Positions 1 through 7,908 are shown, numbered from the stretch's first letter. The stretch is 40,642 bases of DNA from a virus (IMGVR_UViG_3300036828_000325:1-40642), one strand, 5' to 3'. Translations and numbers: made by a program. Notes: generated by a model not told the origin, from the letters alone.

Positions 1-1
1 G

Positions 2-175
2 GGCGGTCCGTGGGATGGCAAGATATCCGTTCCGTATCAAGCGGTTGGGCAAGCCTCCATCGGCGCCACGGCGACGAGTCCTATCCGTGCGGCGGTGGTG
101 ATCCTCGATGGCCTCGCGCCTCTGCCCGGCCAGCGCCAGCCCGAAGAACAGCGTTCATCGAACGGGGTTCGGTGA
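2..175 (+). CDS. 3' part of junction-spanning hypothetical gene
   Basis: This is the last 57 codons plus the stop of the gene that is complete at 40184-40564. The reading frame enters at base 2 and ends with TGA at 173-175. It is the same gene seen twice because of the terminal redundancy, not a second gene. The stop codon lies inside the 14-bp repeat array at 139-222, so the array overlaps the coding end. No function is recognised. Confidence 0.8.
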   Translation, partial: GGPWDGKISVPYQAVGQASIGATATSPIRAAVVILDGLAPLPGQRQPEEQRSSNGVR

Positions 176-222
176 ACAATGTTCGGCGACCAGGGTTCGG
201 GGAACGCCGTTCGCCGGGAGGG
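139..222. repeat. 14-bp repeat array with GTTC-N3-GAAC dyads
   Basis: GTTC begins at 153, 167, 181, 195 and 209, exactly every 14 bp. In three units it is followed by three bases and GAAC (153-163, 167-177, 195-205); the unit at 181 has GACC and the unit at 209 has lost the right half. A degenerate unit at 139-152 keeps only GAAC (146-149). Each good unit is a small dyad of 11 bp, so the array could bind a dimeric protein co-operatively. It overlaps the 3' end of the junction gene. The same array is at 40528-40611. Role unknown: iterons, operators and a packaging or processing site are all possible. Confidence 0.85.
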
Positions 223-762
223 TCGGGGGGGACTTAATCCGAACCCCCATCCCCGCACCGGCCGACCCGGCTCCGCGTGCGACCCTGTGACCCGGCAACC
301 CGGTAGCGGTCGCGACCCAATGACCCGTCAACCCTTCGGTTTCCTCCCGTGGGTGCAACCTGATACCCTGTCGAACCCCGGCGCCAATATCAGCCTGCCG
401 CCGGGCCAACTCAGCCGCTCGCCCCTGGCCGTCCCTCCAGACTGTTGCGGGGGCGGGCGGTCCCTTTCTGGAACCATCGCGGCGGATGCAGGTTGTAGCC
501 TGATCCGCTCGGCGCCTGTCGAACCTCCAGTTGGGCGGTGTCTGCCGCCTGCTTCGACGGATAGCTCCCGAAATCCGGATCGGGGCGGGCGGCCTTTTTC
601 AGAAACACCCGAGGAGTCCCAAGCCGCCAGCAATCGGCGGCCCTGGGGGTCGTATACGCGAGGCCGCACCGCCGAGGGTGAGCGCGAGCGCGTGACGATC
701 AAGCGGTGGCCGGGATGGGCGGAGCGGCCCTTGTGGTTGCCGATAGCACAGGACCCTTGGTC
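176..762. other. Long intergenic region ahead of the virion operon
   Basis: No convincing gene is seen in these 587 bases. The left part holds the rest of the 14-bp array, a G7 run at 225-231 facing a C5 run at 244-248 (possible hairpin), and a 23-bp imperfect direct repeat (279-301 and 312-334). A 65-codon minus-strand frame at 411-608 has tolerable codon use but no ribosome binding site and no recognised family. The region probably carries the promoter or leader of the virion operon, but no clear -35/-10 pair is visible. Confidence 0.6.
279..334 (+). repeat. 23-bp direct repeat pair, GACCC-rich
   Basis: The sequences at 279-301 and 312-334 agree at 20 of 23 positions. Both share GCGACCC, then TGACCCG, then CAACCC, and the copies are 33 bp apart, about three helical turns. 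They lie just downstream of the 14-bp array in non-coding DNA. They could be protein-binding sites of a replication or packaging region; nothing in the sequence decides this. Confidence 0.6.
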
Positions 763-1071
763 ATGAATCTCGAAACGGTCGGCCGGTACGCGCTGCTGAC
801 GTTCCTCAATCAGGAGTCGGGGCCGGATTGTCTGGTGGTGGTTGATGTGGAAGGCGATGGGGTTTGGCTTGAGGCGCTGACTCCAGGGGTGCTGATGCAG
901 GCGATGGCGGAGGGCGCTGGGCATTGGTTGCCGGTCGATGGCGAGTTGCATTGCATGGCGCCGGTCCACTGGCTGAAGGCGGCCCTGCCGAAGGCGGTTG
1001 AGGATATCGATTCCCTGGCGGAGCGCAGCCGCGTCCTGGCGAAGGCGAAGGCGAGGGAGCGGCTGAACTGA
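763..1071 (+). CDS. Hypothetical protein at the head of the portal operon
   Basis: A 102-residue protein starting MNLETVGRYALL. It has an alternating hydrophobic N-terminal half (a strand-like stretch LVVVDVEGDGVWLEAL) and a charged C-terminal helix (SLAERSRVLAKAKARERLN). An in-frame GTG at 706 would add 19 residues without clear family character, so the ATG with AGGA about 12 bases upstream is preferred. The stop is one base before the portal ATG, so the two genes are surely cotranscribed. No family is recognised; position suggests a small head-assembly or terminase-associated protein, but this is inference. Confidence 0.7.
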   Translation: MNLETVGRYALLTFLNQESGPDCLVVVDVEGDGVWLEALTPGVLMQAMAEGAGHWLPVDGELHCMAPVHWLKAALPKAVEDIDSLAERSRVLAKAKARERLN

Positions 1072-1072
1072 C

Positions 1073-3271
1073 ATGGCCAACCCGGTCACTGGCCCGCAAT
1101 TCGACGCGCAGAACGCCCCGGTGGTCGCTTCTAGCGACAAGAGTAGCGGCAAGCTGGCCAACCTGCCGGACGATGACGATCTGCTCGTCATGTTTGATCG
1201 GTGGGATGGCCTGCTGACGGCGCATTGGTCTGAATGGATCGAGGACGCCAAAAAGTGGTTCGATTTCCGCGCCGGGACTCAGTGGACCGACGTGGAAACG
1301 TCGCGGATGGAAGAGTCATCCAAGATTCCGGTCACGTTCAATCTGACCGAACCGGCGATTGATGCGGTGAACGGGGCGGAGATTCAGGACCGTCAACAGG
1401 TCCAATACTATCCGAGGAACATTTCGACCAAATCGACCGGCGTGGCCGACGTGCTGACGCAAGGGGCGAACTACATTATCGATCAATGCAACGGCGATCA
1501 GGAGGATACGGACGCCTTTTTGGATTGTCTGACGTGCGGCATTGGTTGGACGGAAACGCGGGTCGAGGTTGAGGGGTCGGTCGCCTCGATTGTGAAAGAG
1601 CGCGTCGATCCATTGCAGATGAAAGCGGACCCGGCGTCGCGAAAACGGTGTTTCGAGGATAAACGCTATCTGAAGCGCGAAATCCCGATGTCGTTGGATG
1701 AATTCGAGGATTTCAAGGAAGAAATCAATCGGCCTGATCTTGAAGAGGACGACATCGATGGCCTCGATGCGGCCGGTAAGCGCCTGACAATTGTGAATCC
1801 ACGTCAACGCTATACGCATGGGATGCTCGGGACCGAAGACGGTGATCCGGAGGTCGTGGTCGCCGAGTGGCAATGGTGGGAGCGCGAACCGGTCAACGTC
1901 GCGCCGATGCCGCATCCGACCGATCCCACGGTGACGAAGCTGACGCCGATGTCAGACTCGGATTATGCCGCCGCGAAGAAGACGAATCCTAATCTGCGCT
2001 CCGTGAAATCGACACATAAGGTTTATTACCGGGCCTTCACCGGCCAAGGGCAAGTGCTGTTCAAGGAACAGATGCCGGAAAACGATTTCCGCTATAAGGC
2101 GATTACCGCGAAGCGCAATCGCAACAAGGGGACCTATTACGGCCTAGTCAAGCCGATGGTCGAACCGAACAAGTTCGTCAATAAGCTGTTCTCTGAAGTG
2201 CTGCATATCGTGCGGACCAACGCGAATGGCGGGATGCTGCTGGAAGAGGATGCGGTCTCGGATATCACGCAATTCAACAAGTCGTGGGCCGACACTCAGC
2301 AAGTGACCTGGGTTAAGAGCGGCGCCCTGTCCGGCGCCCACGGGTCGAAGATGCAGGCGAAGTCGCCGCCTGCTGTGCAACCGGCCTTGTTCCAGTTGAT
2401 GCAGTTCGCCAAGGACATGGTTCAAGCCTGTACCGGCGTGAACGAGGAGATTTTGGGCCTTGCGAGCCGGGAACAGGCGGGGGTGCTCGAACAGCAACGC
2501 AAGCAGGCGGCTTACGGGATTCTGTCGTCGTTCTTCGACGCCAAGCGCCGCTATCAGCGCAATCAGGGGAAGTTGCTGCTGACCATGATGCGGCTCTATC
2601 TGCCGGACGATTTCATGGTGCGGATTGTGCTCGATGGCGAGCAACAATTTGTGCCTATCGCCATGGCCATGGAGTCGGACGAGTACGATGTAGTGGTTGA
2701 CGAGGCGCCTGCGGCCCCGAATACGAAGGCGCGGGTCGCCGCGATCCTGATGCCGCTCGTGAATCAGCTTTTGCAGGCGCAATTGATTTCGCCGACCGTG
2801 TTGGCGAGCCTGTTCCAATATCTCGATATCCCGGCCTCGGTCGCGCAACAACTGTCGCAGGCGGTCACGCAACAAGTGCAAGTGATGTCGCAGCCGAATC
2901 CGGCGGTTGTCGCCAAACAGCAATCGGATTTGGCCAATCAGGACGCCGATACGGCGGAGAAGAAGGCGGCGGCGCAAGCCAAACAGGCGAAGGCGTTCCG
3001 CGACGTTACGGACGCGCATGGCCAACACGTCGGCCTTGGTTTGGGCTTCATGCACAGTACGACTCCTCCTGGCCCCCCGGCGCCGAGTCCCGGCGCCGCG
3101 CCTCCGTCCCCAGCCATGGCCGGGGGCGGGCCGCCACTTGGACCCCAACCGGGCGGCGGCCGGGCGCCCGCGATCCCGCCAGGCGTAACGCCATCAAATC
3201 GGCCGACTGGGGCGCCCATGGCGCCGGGGCCTGGGTCGAACGTCCAACCGGGAGGGCCTGGGCGTGTCTAA
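1073..3271 (+). CDS. Portal protein, P22-like
   Basis: A 732-residue protein that would form the dodecameric DNA channel at one capsid vertex and dock the terminase during packaging. The N-terminal third has the P22-type portal pattern: WFDFRAGTQW, then PVTFNLTEPAIDAVNG and QVQYYPRN (about residues 83-118), followed by GIGWTETRVEV and a KADP segment. The middle carries the long helical core with NKLFSEVLHI and EEILGLASREQAG. The last 90 residues are rich in Pro, Gly and Ala and probably disordered. The length suits P22-type portals. It begins one base after the previous stop and overlaps the next gene by 8 bases; a scaffold gene follows after one small gene, as expected. Confidence 0.92.
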   Translation: MANPVTGPQFDAQNAPVVASSDKSSGKLANLPDDDDLLVMFDRWDGLLTAHWSEWIEDAKKWFDFRAGTQWTDVETSRMEESSKIPVTFNLTEPAIDAVNGAEIQDRQQVQYYPRNISTKSTGVADVLTQGANYIIDQCNGDQEDTDAFLDCLTCGIGWTETRVEVEGSVASIVKERVDPLQMKADPASRKRCFEDKRYLKREIPMSLDEFEDFKEEINRPDLEEDDIDGLDAAGKRLTIVNPRQRYTHGMLGTEDGDPEVVVAEWQWWEREPVNVAPMPHPTDPTVTKLTPMSDSDYAAAKKTNPNLRSVKSTHKVYYRAFTGQGQVLFKEQMPENDFRYKAITAKRNRNKGTYYGLVKPMVEPNKFVNKLFSEVLHIVRTNANGGMLLEEDAVSDITQFNKSWADTQQVTWVKSGALSGAHGSKMQAKSPPAVQPALFQLMQFAKDMVQACTGVNEEILGLASREQAGVLEQQRKQAAYGILSSFFDAKRRYQRNQGKLLLTMMRLYLPDDFMVRIVLDGEQQFVPIAMAMESDEYDVVVDEAPAAPNTKARVAAILMPLVNQLLQAQLISPTVLASLFQYLDIPASVAQQLSQAVTQQVQVMSQPNPAVVAKQQSDLANQDADTAEKKAAAQAKQAKAFRDVTDAHGQHVGLGLGFMHSTTPPGPPAPSPGAAPPSPAMAGGGPPLGPQPGGGRAPAIPPGVTPSNRPTGAPMAPGPGSNVQPGGPGRV

Positions 3272-3479
3272 CGAGGCGATTGTGGTGATCGAGCGGGAAA
3301 TCAACGCGCTGGCGAATGACGAAAAGCGGCTGGATCGCCAGCTAGAGAAATTCGAGCCGGATACGGACGCCTATCGCGGCGCGCATCAGGCGAAGGATGT
3401 CGTGCAAGGTCGAATTAAGGCGTTGCGGATGGCGATTGCGGTCCTGAACGCCAAGCCGTTGGAAGGGTTACGGCGATGA
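3264..3479 (+). CDS. Small coiled-coil protein between portal and scaffold
   Basis: A 71-residue, highly charged protein starting at GTG 3264, which overlaps the portal stop. A GGAGG-like site at 3251-3255 lies about 8 bases upstream. The whole chain is compatible with a two-helix coiled coil (IEREINALANDEKRLDRQL, then a second helix after residue 40). The stop overlaps the ATG of the scaffold gene by 4 bases (ATGA), so translation is probably coupled. Function unknown; the context suggests an assembly factor. Confidence 0.8.
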   Translation: MSNEAIVVIEREINALANDEKRLDRQLEKFEPDTDAYRGAHQAKDVVQGRIKALRMAIAVLNAKPLEGLRR

Positions 3480-4342
3480 GTGCGGAACGTGAAGGCGAAG
3501 GCGCCGACGAAGGCCTGGAAGAGGGCCTGGATCAGGAACAGGAAGGCCAGGAACCCGAAGAGTCGGGTGAAGGCGAAGGCGAGGAAGAGGACGCCGGGAA
3601 ACGGGCGAAGGATTTAGAGAAGCGGGTTCATAACCACGCTGGCCAAGTCGCCCGTGAGCGGTCGCGACGGCGGGCGGCGGAGGCCCGCGCGCAAGAGTAT
3701 GAGAGCCGGATCGCGGACCTTGAGCGGCGCACGGGGCGGCCGACGCAAGAGGATGAATTGCTGGCCCTGATCGGCCAATTGCCGGACACGGAAGATGATC
3801 CGGTCGGGGATATTGCGGCAGTCAAGCGAGCCTTGAAGCTGTATCGGGCGCGTGAGGTCGAGGGAGTGCATCAGAGCGAGCAACAACGCGCTCTAGAGCA
3901 TCAGGTGAACAAGCTGCGGGGCGCGATGACGGAATCCGAGGAGGATTATGCCGTCGATCATCCGGACTATTACGATGCGGCGACCTATTACCGGCAAGCG
4001 CGCATCGATGAATTGCGCGATGCGGGGTACTCGGGCGCCTATCTGGATCGCAAGCTGGCGGATGACCTGTTCGGGGTGGTGCGGATGTCGCTTGAGAGCG
4101 GTCAGGACCCGGCGGAACGGGTTTATGCGCTCGCCACGCGCCGGGGGTTCAAGCCGGGCATGAAACGGGCCGACAAAAACCTCGATAAGCTGAAAAACGC
4201 GACCGAAACCGGAGTCCGGGCGGTCGCCCGGCAAGCGGGCGGGGCGCTTAGCTGGGGTGACGTGGCGAAGTTGGACGGTCCGGCGCGTGATAAGGCCTGG
4301 GCGAAGCTGCGCGAGCGGGAAACAACGCGCCGCTCTCAGTGA
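3476..4342 (+). CDS. Putative scaffolding protein
   Basis: A 288-residue protein. Residues 1-45 are almost entirely Glu, Asp, Gly and Gln; residues 45-85 form a basic Arg/Lys/Ala helix with coiled-coil character (RAKDLEKRVHNHAGQVARER); the rest is charged and helical, with a basic C-terminus (KAWAKLRERETTRRSQ). An acidic N-terminus, central coiled coil and basic C-terminus between portal and capsid genes is the usual organisation of phage scaffolding proteins, which direct coat assembly inside the procapsid and then leave. Sequence similarity to a named family is not certain, so the call rests mainly on composition and position. Confidence 0.75.
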   Translation: MSAEREGEGADEGLEEGLDQEQEGQEPEESGEGEGEEEDAGKRAKDLEKRVHNHAGQVARERSRRRAAEARAQEYESRIADLERRTGRPTQEDELLALIGQLPDTEDDPVGDIAAVKRALKLYRAREVEGVHQSEQQRALEHQVNKLRGAMTESEEDYAVDHPDYYDAATYYRQARIDELRDAGYSGAYLDRKLADDLFGVVRMSLESGQDPAERVYALATRRGFKPGMKRADKNLDKLKNATETGVRAVARQAGGALSWGDVAKLDGPARDKAWAKLRERETTRRSQ

Positions 4343-4385
4343 TTCACCTGATCCCCGCCTCGGGCGCGGGCCGCTATGAAGCGGC

Positions 4386-4619
4386 ATGACCACGCGTGGG
4401 CTGAATATCGCCATGGCAGAGGCTGAAGAGGCCCAACGGCAAGTTGCGGGCCTGCGGGTCGCCGTCGAGTGGCTGCTGAATGTCGAGCGGATGAAACACG
4501 CCTCGATGTGTCCGGCGGACCGCTGCACCTGCGATCTGGAAGAGACCCGAAAACACGCCGTCGATAACGCGGTGTTCGTGCTGCTGACTCTTGATGGCCG
4601 GGCCGATGGCGGTGTGTGA
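4386..4619 (+). CDS. Hypothetical protein with Cys-x5-Cys-x3-Cys
   Basis: A 77-residue protein in the same direction as its neighbours, 43 bases after the scaffold gene. The N-terminal half is a predicted helix (ALEAEEAQRQ-like, MAEAEEAQRQVAGLRVAVEW), followed by a small cysteine cluster (SMCPADRCTCDLE) and a second helix. The cysteines could hold a metal or a disulphide. No family is recognised, and the ribosome binding site is weak. Confidence 0.6.
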   Translation: MTTRGLNIAMAEAEEAQRQVAGLRVAVEWLLNVERMKHASMCPADRCTCDLEETRKHAVDNAVFVLLTLDGRADGGV

Positions 4620-4643
4620 CTTTCGGCCAGGCGGGCGGTCAAA

Positions 4644-5060
4644 ATGATCGGCTTCACGGAAATCAAGTGCGGCCAATGCGGGGAACGTTGGTGCCTGGAC
4701 ACGGCGACCTATGAGACCCTTCAACGGTCATCCGCGACGTTTCATTGCCCGTGGGGCCATCTGCGCCATTTCCCACAAGGCGAAAGCGAAATGGACAAGC
4801 TGCGGCGCGAGCGTGACCGGCTGAAACAGGATGCGGCGCGGCTGGAAGAATGGGCGCGACTGGCGACGGAGGCCCGCGACCGGGCGGACCGGCAAGCGGC
4901 GGCGGCGCGGGGTCAAGTGACGCGGCTGAAAAATCGGGCGGCGGCGGGCGTCTGTCCGTGCTGCAACCGGTCGTTTGAAAACCTGCGCCGACATATGGCG
5001 GTGAAGCATAAGGGCTTTGCCTTGGAAGCGGCGGCGCCGAAAGGGGTGACGGTCCAATGA
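4644..5060 (+). CDS. Zinc-finger/coiled-coil phage protein
   Basis: A 138-residue protein with two metal-binding ends joined by a helix. The N-terminus has C9-x2-C12 with further C17, C35 and H39 (KCGQCGERWC...FHCPWGH). Residues 48-100 are a charged coiled coil (MDKLRRERDRLKQDAARLEE). The C-terminus has a classical C2H2 finger, C104-x2-C107 ... H117-x4-H122 (VCPCCNRSFENLRRHMAVKH). Proteins of this plan occur in many phages and are usually of unknown role; nucleic-acid or protein binding is likely. The stop overlaps the start of the glycosidase gene by 4 bases. Confidence 0.8.
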   Translation: MIGFTEIKCGQCGERWCLDTATYETLQRSSATFHCPWGHLRHFPQGESEMDKLRRERDRLKQDAARLEEWARLATEARDRADRQAAAARGQVTRLKNRAAAGVCPCCNRSFENLRRHMAVKHKGFALEAAAPKGVTVQ

Positions 5061-6103
5061 TGGTGAAGCCGGAGACGAAGGCGACCCTGCTTTTCGAGGA
5101 CGATTTCGATATCCTCGATTGGAACACCTACCTGTCGCGCTGGTGGTATGTGGACCCGGCGGCGCCCGGCTGTAGCCTGCCGTCGAACGGCGAGCTTCAG
5201 CTTTACGTCAATGAAGAGGGGCCGCTAGAGGCGTCGCCCTGGACGGTCAAGGACTCGATCCTGAGCCTTACGGCATCGAAGGTTTCCCCGCCGGTCGATG
5301 ACGGCCACGGCAACCGTTACGGCTACGTCTCGGGGATGCTGAACACCTATCCGTCATTTTATCGGGTGTACGGGTTCTTCGAGGCGCGTCTGAAAATGCC
5401 GCCGGGGGTCGGCATGTGGCCTGCATTCTGGCTGCTGCCGATGGATGGGTCCTGGCCTCCGGAAATTGATGTGGTCGAGTGGCTGGGGCGTGATCCGCTG
5501 ACCGAATACCTCGGCACCCATAGCGGGACCGGGCCAAGCCAAGGCGGCCCCTATGCGATTCCGGACGGATCGGCGGATTTCCATGATTACGGAGTCGACT
5601 GGCAAGCGAACGAAATCGCCTTCTATTTCGACGGGGTTCTAGTCGCGCAGTTTCCGACTCCGCTGGATATGCACAAGCCGATGTACTTGATCTTGAATCT
5701 CGCCATCGGCGGCGGATGGGGTGGCGACCCGGCGCCTGAGACGGTGTTCCCGGCGGCGTTGGAGGTTGATTGGCTGCGGGCTTACGATAGCAACCCTTAT
5801 GCGTCCGGCGGGGGTGGGGGTGGCGTGGGAACCGTCTACGTGATCCCGAACGCCTGGGCCTCGGTCGATCTGCGGCCGGTGTTCAAGCCGGGCGATGTGG
5901 TGGCGTTTGATTTCGAGTATGCCGAACTGCAAATCCTGAGCGATGGCGTCGATAGCCATATCTGGATCAAGACAACCACGACCCTGACCCTCGCCGTGAT
6001 CGTTCCCGGCCATATGACGACGATGGCGACGGTTGGCCCGTCGCGGAAGCGGGGGGAAGAAACGCCGTTCGCGATGGGGGTGCGTATGGAGAAATCGTTA
6101 TGA
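5057..6103 (+). CDS. Glycoside hydrolase family 16 protein, probable depolymerase
   Basis: A 348-residue protein whose residues 10-245 form a GH16 domain, a beta-jelly-roll fold that cuts beta-1,3/1,4 glucans and related polysaccharides. The catalytic signature ExDxxE is complete: E136-I-D138-V-V-E141 in PPEIDVVEWLG, preceded by GVGMWPAFWLLP. The substrate could be host exopolysaccharide. A Gly-rich hinge (residues 251-256) leads to a C-terminal domain of about 90 residues rich in strands, which may bind the virion or the glycan. No signal peptide is seen, so the enzyme is either carried on the particle or released at lysis. It sits between scaffold and capsid genes, an unusual place for a depolymerase. 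Bacterial GH16 enzymes are a plausible source. Confidence 0.88.
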   Translation: MMVKPETKATLLFEDDFDILDWNTYLSRWWYVDPAAPGCSLPSNGELQLYVNEEGPLEASPWTVKDSILSLTASKVSPPVDDGHGNRYGYVSGMLNTYPSFYRVYGFFEARLKMPPGVGMWPAFWLLPMDGSWPPEIDVVEWLGRDPLTEYLGTHSGTGPSQGGPYAIPDGSADFHDYGVDWQANEIAFYFDGVLVAQFPTPLDMHKPMYLILNLAIGGGWGGDPAPETVFPAALEVDWLRAYDSNPYASGGGGGGVGTVYVIPNAWASVDLRPVFKPGDVVAFDFEYAELQILSDGVDSHIWIKTTTTLTLAVIVPGHMTTMATVGPSRKRGEETPFAMGVRMEKSL

Positions 6104-6279
6104 CCATTATCGGCCTTCTCGTCGTTGTGCTGATCTTCGCTATCGTCTGGTGGGTGCTCCAGCAACTCACGCTGCCGCCGCCGGTCCGTATGGTGGTGGT
6201 GGTGCTGCTGGCGATTATCGCCATCCTCTGGCTGCTGTCCCTGGTCGGCGGTCCTGGCCTGGGACTGCGTATCCGATGA
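6100..6279 (+). CDS. Small two-TM membrane protein, Thivi_2564-like
   Basis: A 59-residue protein whose ATG overlaps the glycosidase stop (ATGA) and whose stop overlaps the next start. It begins MTIIGLLVVVLIFAIVWWV and has two hydrophobic spans (residues 3-23 and 31-50) divided by a short LPPPVR turn. This resembles the small Thivi_2564-type membrane proteins found in many proteobacterial phages and prophages. Small two-span proteins include class II holins, so a role in lysis is possible, but no endolysin is recognised beside it and the function stays open. Confidence 0.8.
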   Translation: MTIIGLLVVVLIFAIVWWVLQQLTLPPPVRMVVVVLLAIIAILWLLSLVGGPGLGLRIR

Positions 6280-6680
6280 ACGGCGCGATTTTCGTCTTCG
6301 GCTCCAACCTCGCGGGCCGACATGGCAAAGGCGCGGCGCGCTGGGCGAAGCAACGGCACGGGGCGATCTATGGCCAAGGGGAGGGTCGGCAAGGTTCTAG
6401 CTATGCGATTCCGACCAAGGATGAAAAGCTAAAGACCTTGCCTCTCTTTATAATCGAGAGGCATATCCGAAAGTTCCTTGAATATGCCGAGGAACACCAT
6501 GAATTGACGTTTGAGGTCACGCCGGTCGGGTGTGGATTAGCTGGATATTCAGCCGATCAGATTGCGCCATTGTTCGCCAGCGCCGGGGCGAACGTTGGGC
6601 TTCCCTTGCATTTCCTGGCGGTTCTTTATTCGCGCGGGTATCGCGGGCCGAAGGCTGAGAACGAACCCGGCCGCTCTTGA
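6276..6680 (+). CDS. A1S_2505-type phage non-structural protein
   Basis: A 134-residue protein with the typical start of this family, IFVFGSNLAGRHGKGAARWA, followed by YGQGEGRQGSSYAIPTKDEKL and VTPVGCGLAGYSADQIAPLF. These glycine-rich loops resemble nucleotide or ADP-ribose binding loops, as in macro-type folds, but that relation is inference. Family members occur in many tailed phages and are described as non-structural. The ATG at 6276 overlaps the stop of the preceding membrane protein gene; a longer frame upstream is only the shadow of other genes. The stop codon is part of the recurrent regulatory element at 6676-6697. Confidence 0.85.
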   Translation: MNGAIFVFGSNLAGRHGKGAARWAKQRHGAIYGQGEGRQGSSYAIPTKDEKLKTLPLFIIERHIRKFLEYAEEHHELTFEVTPVGCGLAGYSADQIAPLFASAGANVGLPLHFLAVLYSRGYRGPKAENEPGRS

Positions 6681-6697
6681 CCATTCAAACGAACGCG
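6676..6697 (+). promoter_or_regulatory. Recurrent element TTG-N7-AAACGAACG, copy 1
   Basis: The element reads CTTGACCATTC then AAACGAACGCG and overlaps the stop codon of the preceding gene. The same pattern is at 12999-13020, 32899-32920 and 40147-40168, always on the plus strand ahead of a gene. Here it precedes the capsid gene by about 130 bases and is followed by a hairpin CGAACG-N8-CGTTCG (6690-6709). It could be a phage-specific promoter, an activator site or a processing site. Confidence 0.65.
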
Positions 6698-6826
6698 CCC
6701 AACCGTTCGTCAATTCGCCCGGCTGAGCGGTAATCAGCCTATGCGCCGCCGGGGGCTGTAAGCCCGGCCTCGGGACCGCCGCCACGTTAGAGCGGTGCGG
6801 CAACTATCCGCAAATAGAGCCTCCCG
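6681..6826 (+). promoter_or_regulatory. Leader of the capsid gene with hairpins
   Basis: This 146-base gap is the only sizeable break in the head operon and lies directly before the gene that needs the highest expression. It holds the recurrent element, an inverted repeat CGAACG/CGTTCG with an 8-base loop, and a strong GC hairpin around GGGCT-GTA-AGCCC (6756-6768). The arrangement suggests a separate promoter or a stabilising 5' leader for capsid mRNA. The ribosome binding site of the capsid gene is not strong. Confidence 0.5.
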
Positions 6827-7897
6827 ATGGCCACAACTTCCTACGGAGTCAACGCTCCTGAAGCCGTAAAATTATGGCGGTCTCAACTTGCCCGTGAAGC
6901 CTTGAAGGCGACATGGGTGCAAAAGTTCATCGGCGATTCTTCAGACGCCATTATTCAGGTGTTTGGGGAAACATCGAAATCTTCCGGGGACCGGGTGACG
7001 GTCACGCTGCGAATGCAGTTGAACGGCGATGGTGTACAGGGCGATGCAACCCTTGAGGGAAATGAGGAACCGCTAACCACATATACTGATAATCTGTTGG
7101 TCGATCAGTTGCGCCATGGTGTTCGTTCCGGCGGCAAGATGACTCAACAGAGAATCCCGTGGTCAATTCGAGAGGAGGCAATGCTCGGATTGAAGGATTG
7201 GTGGGCTGGACGGATCGATACTTCGTTCTTCAACTCCGTGTGTGGGTATACGCCGCAAACAGACGTGCGTTATACCGGCATGAACGCGGTCCTGGCGCCG
7301 GATGCGAACCATATTACTCGGCCAAACGCCAAGGCGACGGACGAGTTGCTTGCGGCAGGCGACGAAATGTCCCTGGCCCTGATTGATAAGATGGTGGAAT
7401 CCGCCAAGCTCGGCTCGACCACGGCGACCGGGCCGGTAATCCGGCCGGTGAACGTCGATGGCGAGGATCGATATGTCGTCGTCATGCATACGAAGCAAGT
7501 GACTCAGCTTCGGACGAACGTGAACGCCGGTCAATTTTTGGATATCCAAAAGGCGGCTATGACTGGCGATGGATCGGAAAGAAATCCGATCATGACGGGC
7601 GCATTGGGAATGTATAATGGCGCGGTTCTACATGAATCGACCCGTGTGACCAATGGCGTGAACAGCACAACTGGCGTGCAGGTAGCAACGGCGCGGCGGT
7701 GTGTGCTTCTCGGCGCGCAAGCCTGCGCGATTGGATTTGGCGAAGGCCAATCCTTCAAGTCGTTCGATTGGAACGAAGAATTATTTGACTACGGAAATCA
7801 GCTCGGCGTTGAAGCTGGTGTGATTCACGGGCTGAAGAAGCTTCGTTTCAACGCGGCTGACTTCGGCGTTATTGTCGGCTCTACTTTTACCAACTAG
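6827..7897 (+). CDS. Major capsid protein, N4 gp56 family
   Basis: A 356-residue coat protein, recognised as the N4-gp56 family by the opening TTSYGVNAPEAVKLW, QKFIGDSSDAIIQV, and the very conserved GDRVTVTLRMQLNGDGVQGD and EGNEEPLTTYTDNLLVDQLR, followed by GLKDWWAGRIDT. These are HK97-fold proteins that form the icosahedral shell. The family's usual length is 350-400 residues, so this is complete. It is preceded by its own leader with a recurrent element. Its codons use A and T in third position more often than the neighbouring structural genes, as is common for very highly expressed genes or for a gene of different recent origin. Confidence 0.95.
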   Translation: MATTSYGVNAPEAVKLWRSQLAREALKATWVQKFIGDSSDAIIQVFGETSKSSGDRVTVTLRMQLNGDGVQGDATLEGNEEPLTTYTDNLLVDQLRHGVRSGGKMTQQRIPWSIREEAMLGLKDWWAGRIDTSFFNSVCGYTPQTDVRYTGMNAVLAPDANHITRPNAKATDELLAAGDEMSLALIDKMVESAKLGSTTATGPVIRPVNVDGEDRYVVVMHTKQVTQLRTNVNAGQFLDIQKAAMTGDGSERNPIMTGALGMYNGAVLHESTRVTNGVNSTTGVQVATARRCVLLGAQACAIGFGEGQSFKSFDWNEELFDYGNQLGVEAGVIHGLKKLRFNAADFGVIVGSTFTN

Positions 7898-7908
7898 GAG
7901 GGGCCGAT

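Larger units (their letters stand above)
1..253. repeat. Terminal redundancy, left copy
   Basis: These bases are repeated at 40390-40642 with a single difference (C at 127, A at 40516). The difference falls in the third position of a proline codon of the gene that crosses the junction, so it is silent. The repeat shows that the contig closes on itself. It could be assembly overlap of a circular or circularly permuted molecule, or a genuine short direct terminal repeat; a mismatch inside an assembler overlap is slightly unusual. Confidence 0.95.

Noticed and set aside
411-608. 65-codon minus-strand frame ahead of the portal operon
   Set aside because: Codon use is tolerable, but there is no ribosome binding site before its GTG, no family is recognised, and the frame stands alone against the local gene direction.
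179-766. 195-codon plus-strand frame across the junction leader
   Set aside because: Runs through the 14-bp array and GC-rich repeats; Pro/Arg/Ser-rich translation looks like a GC-rich shadow, with no start site.
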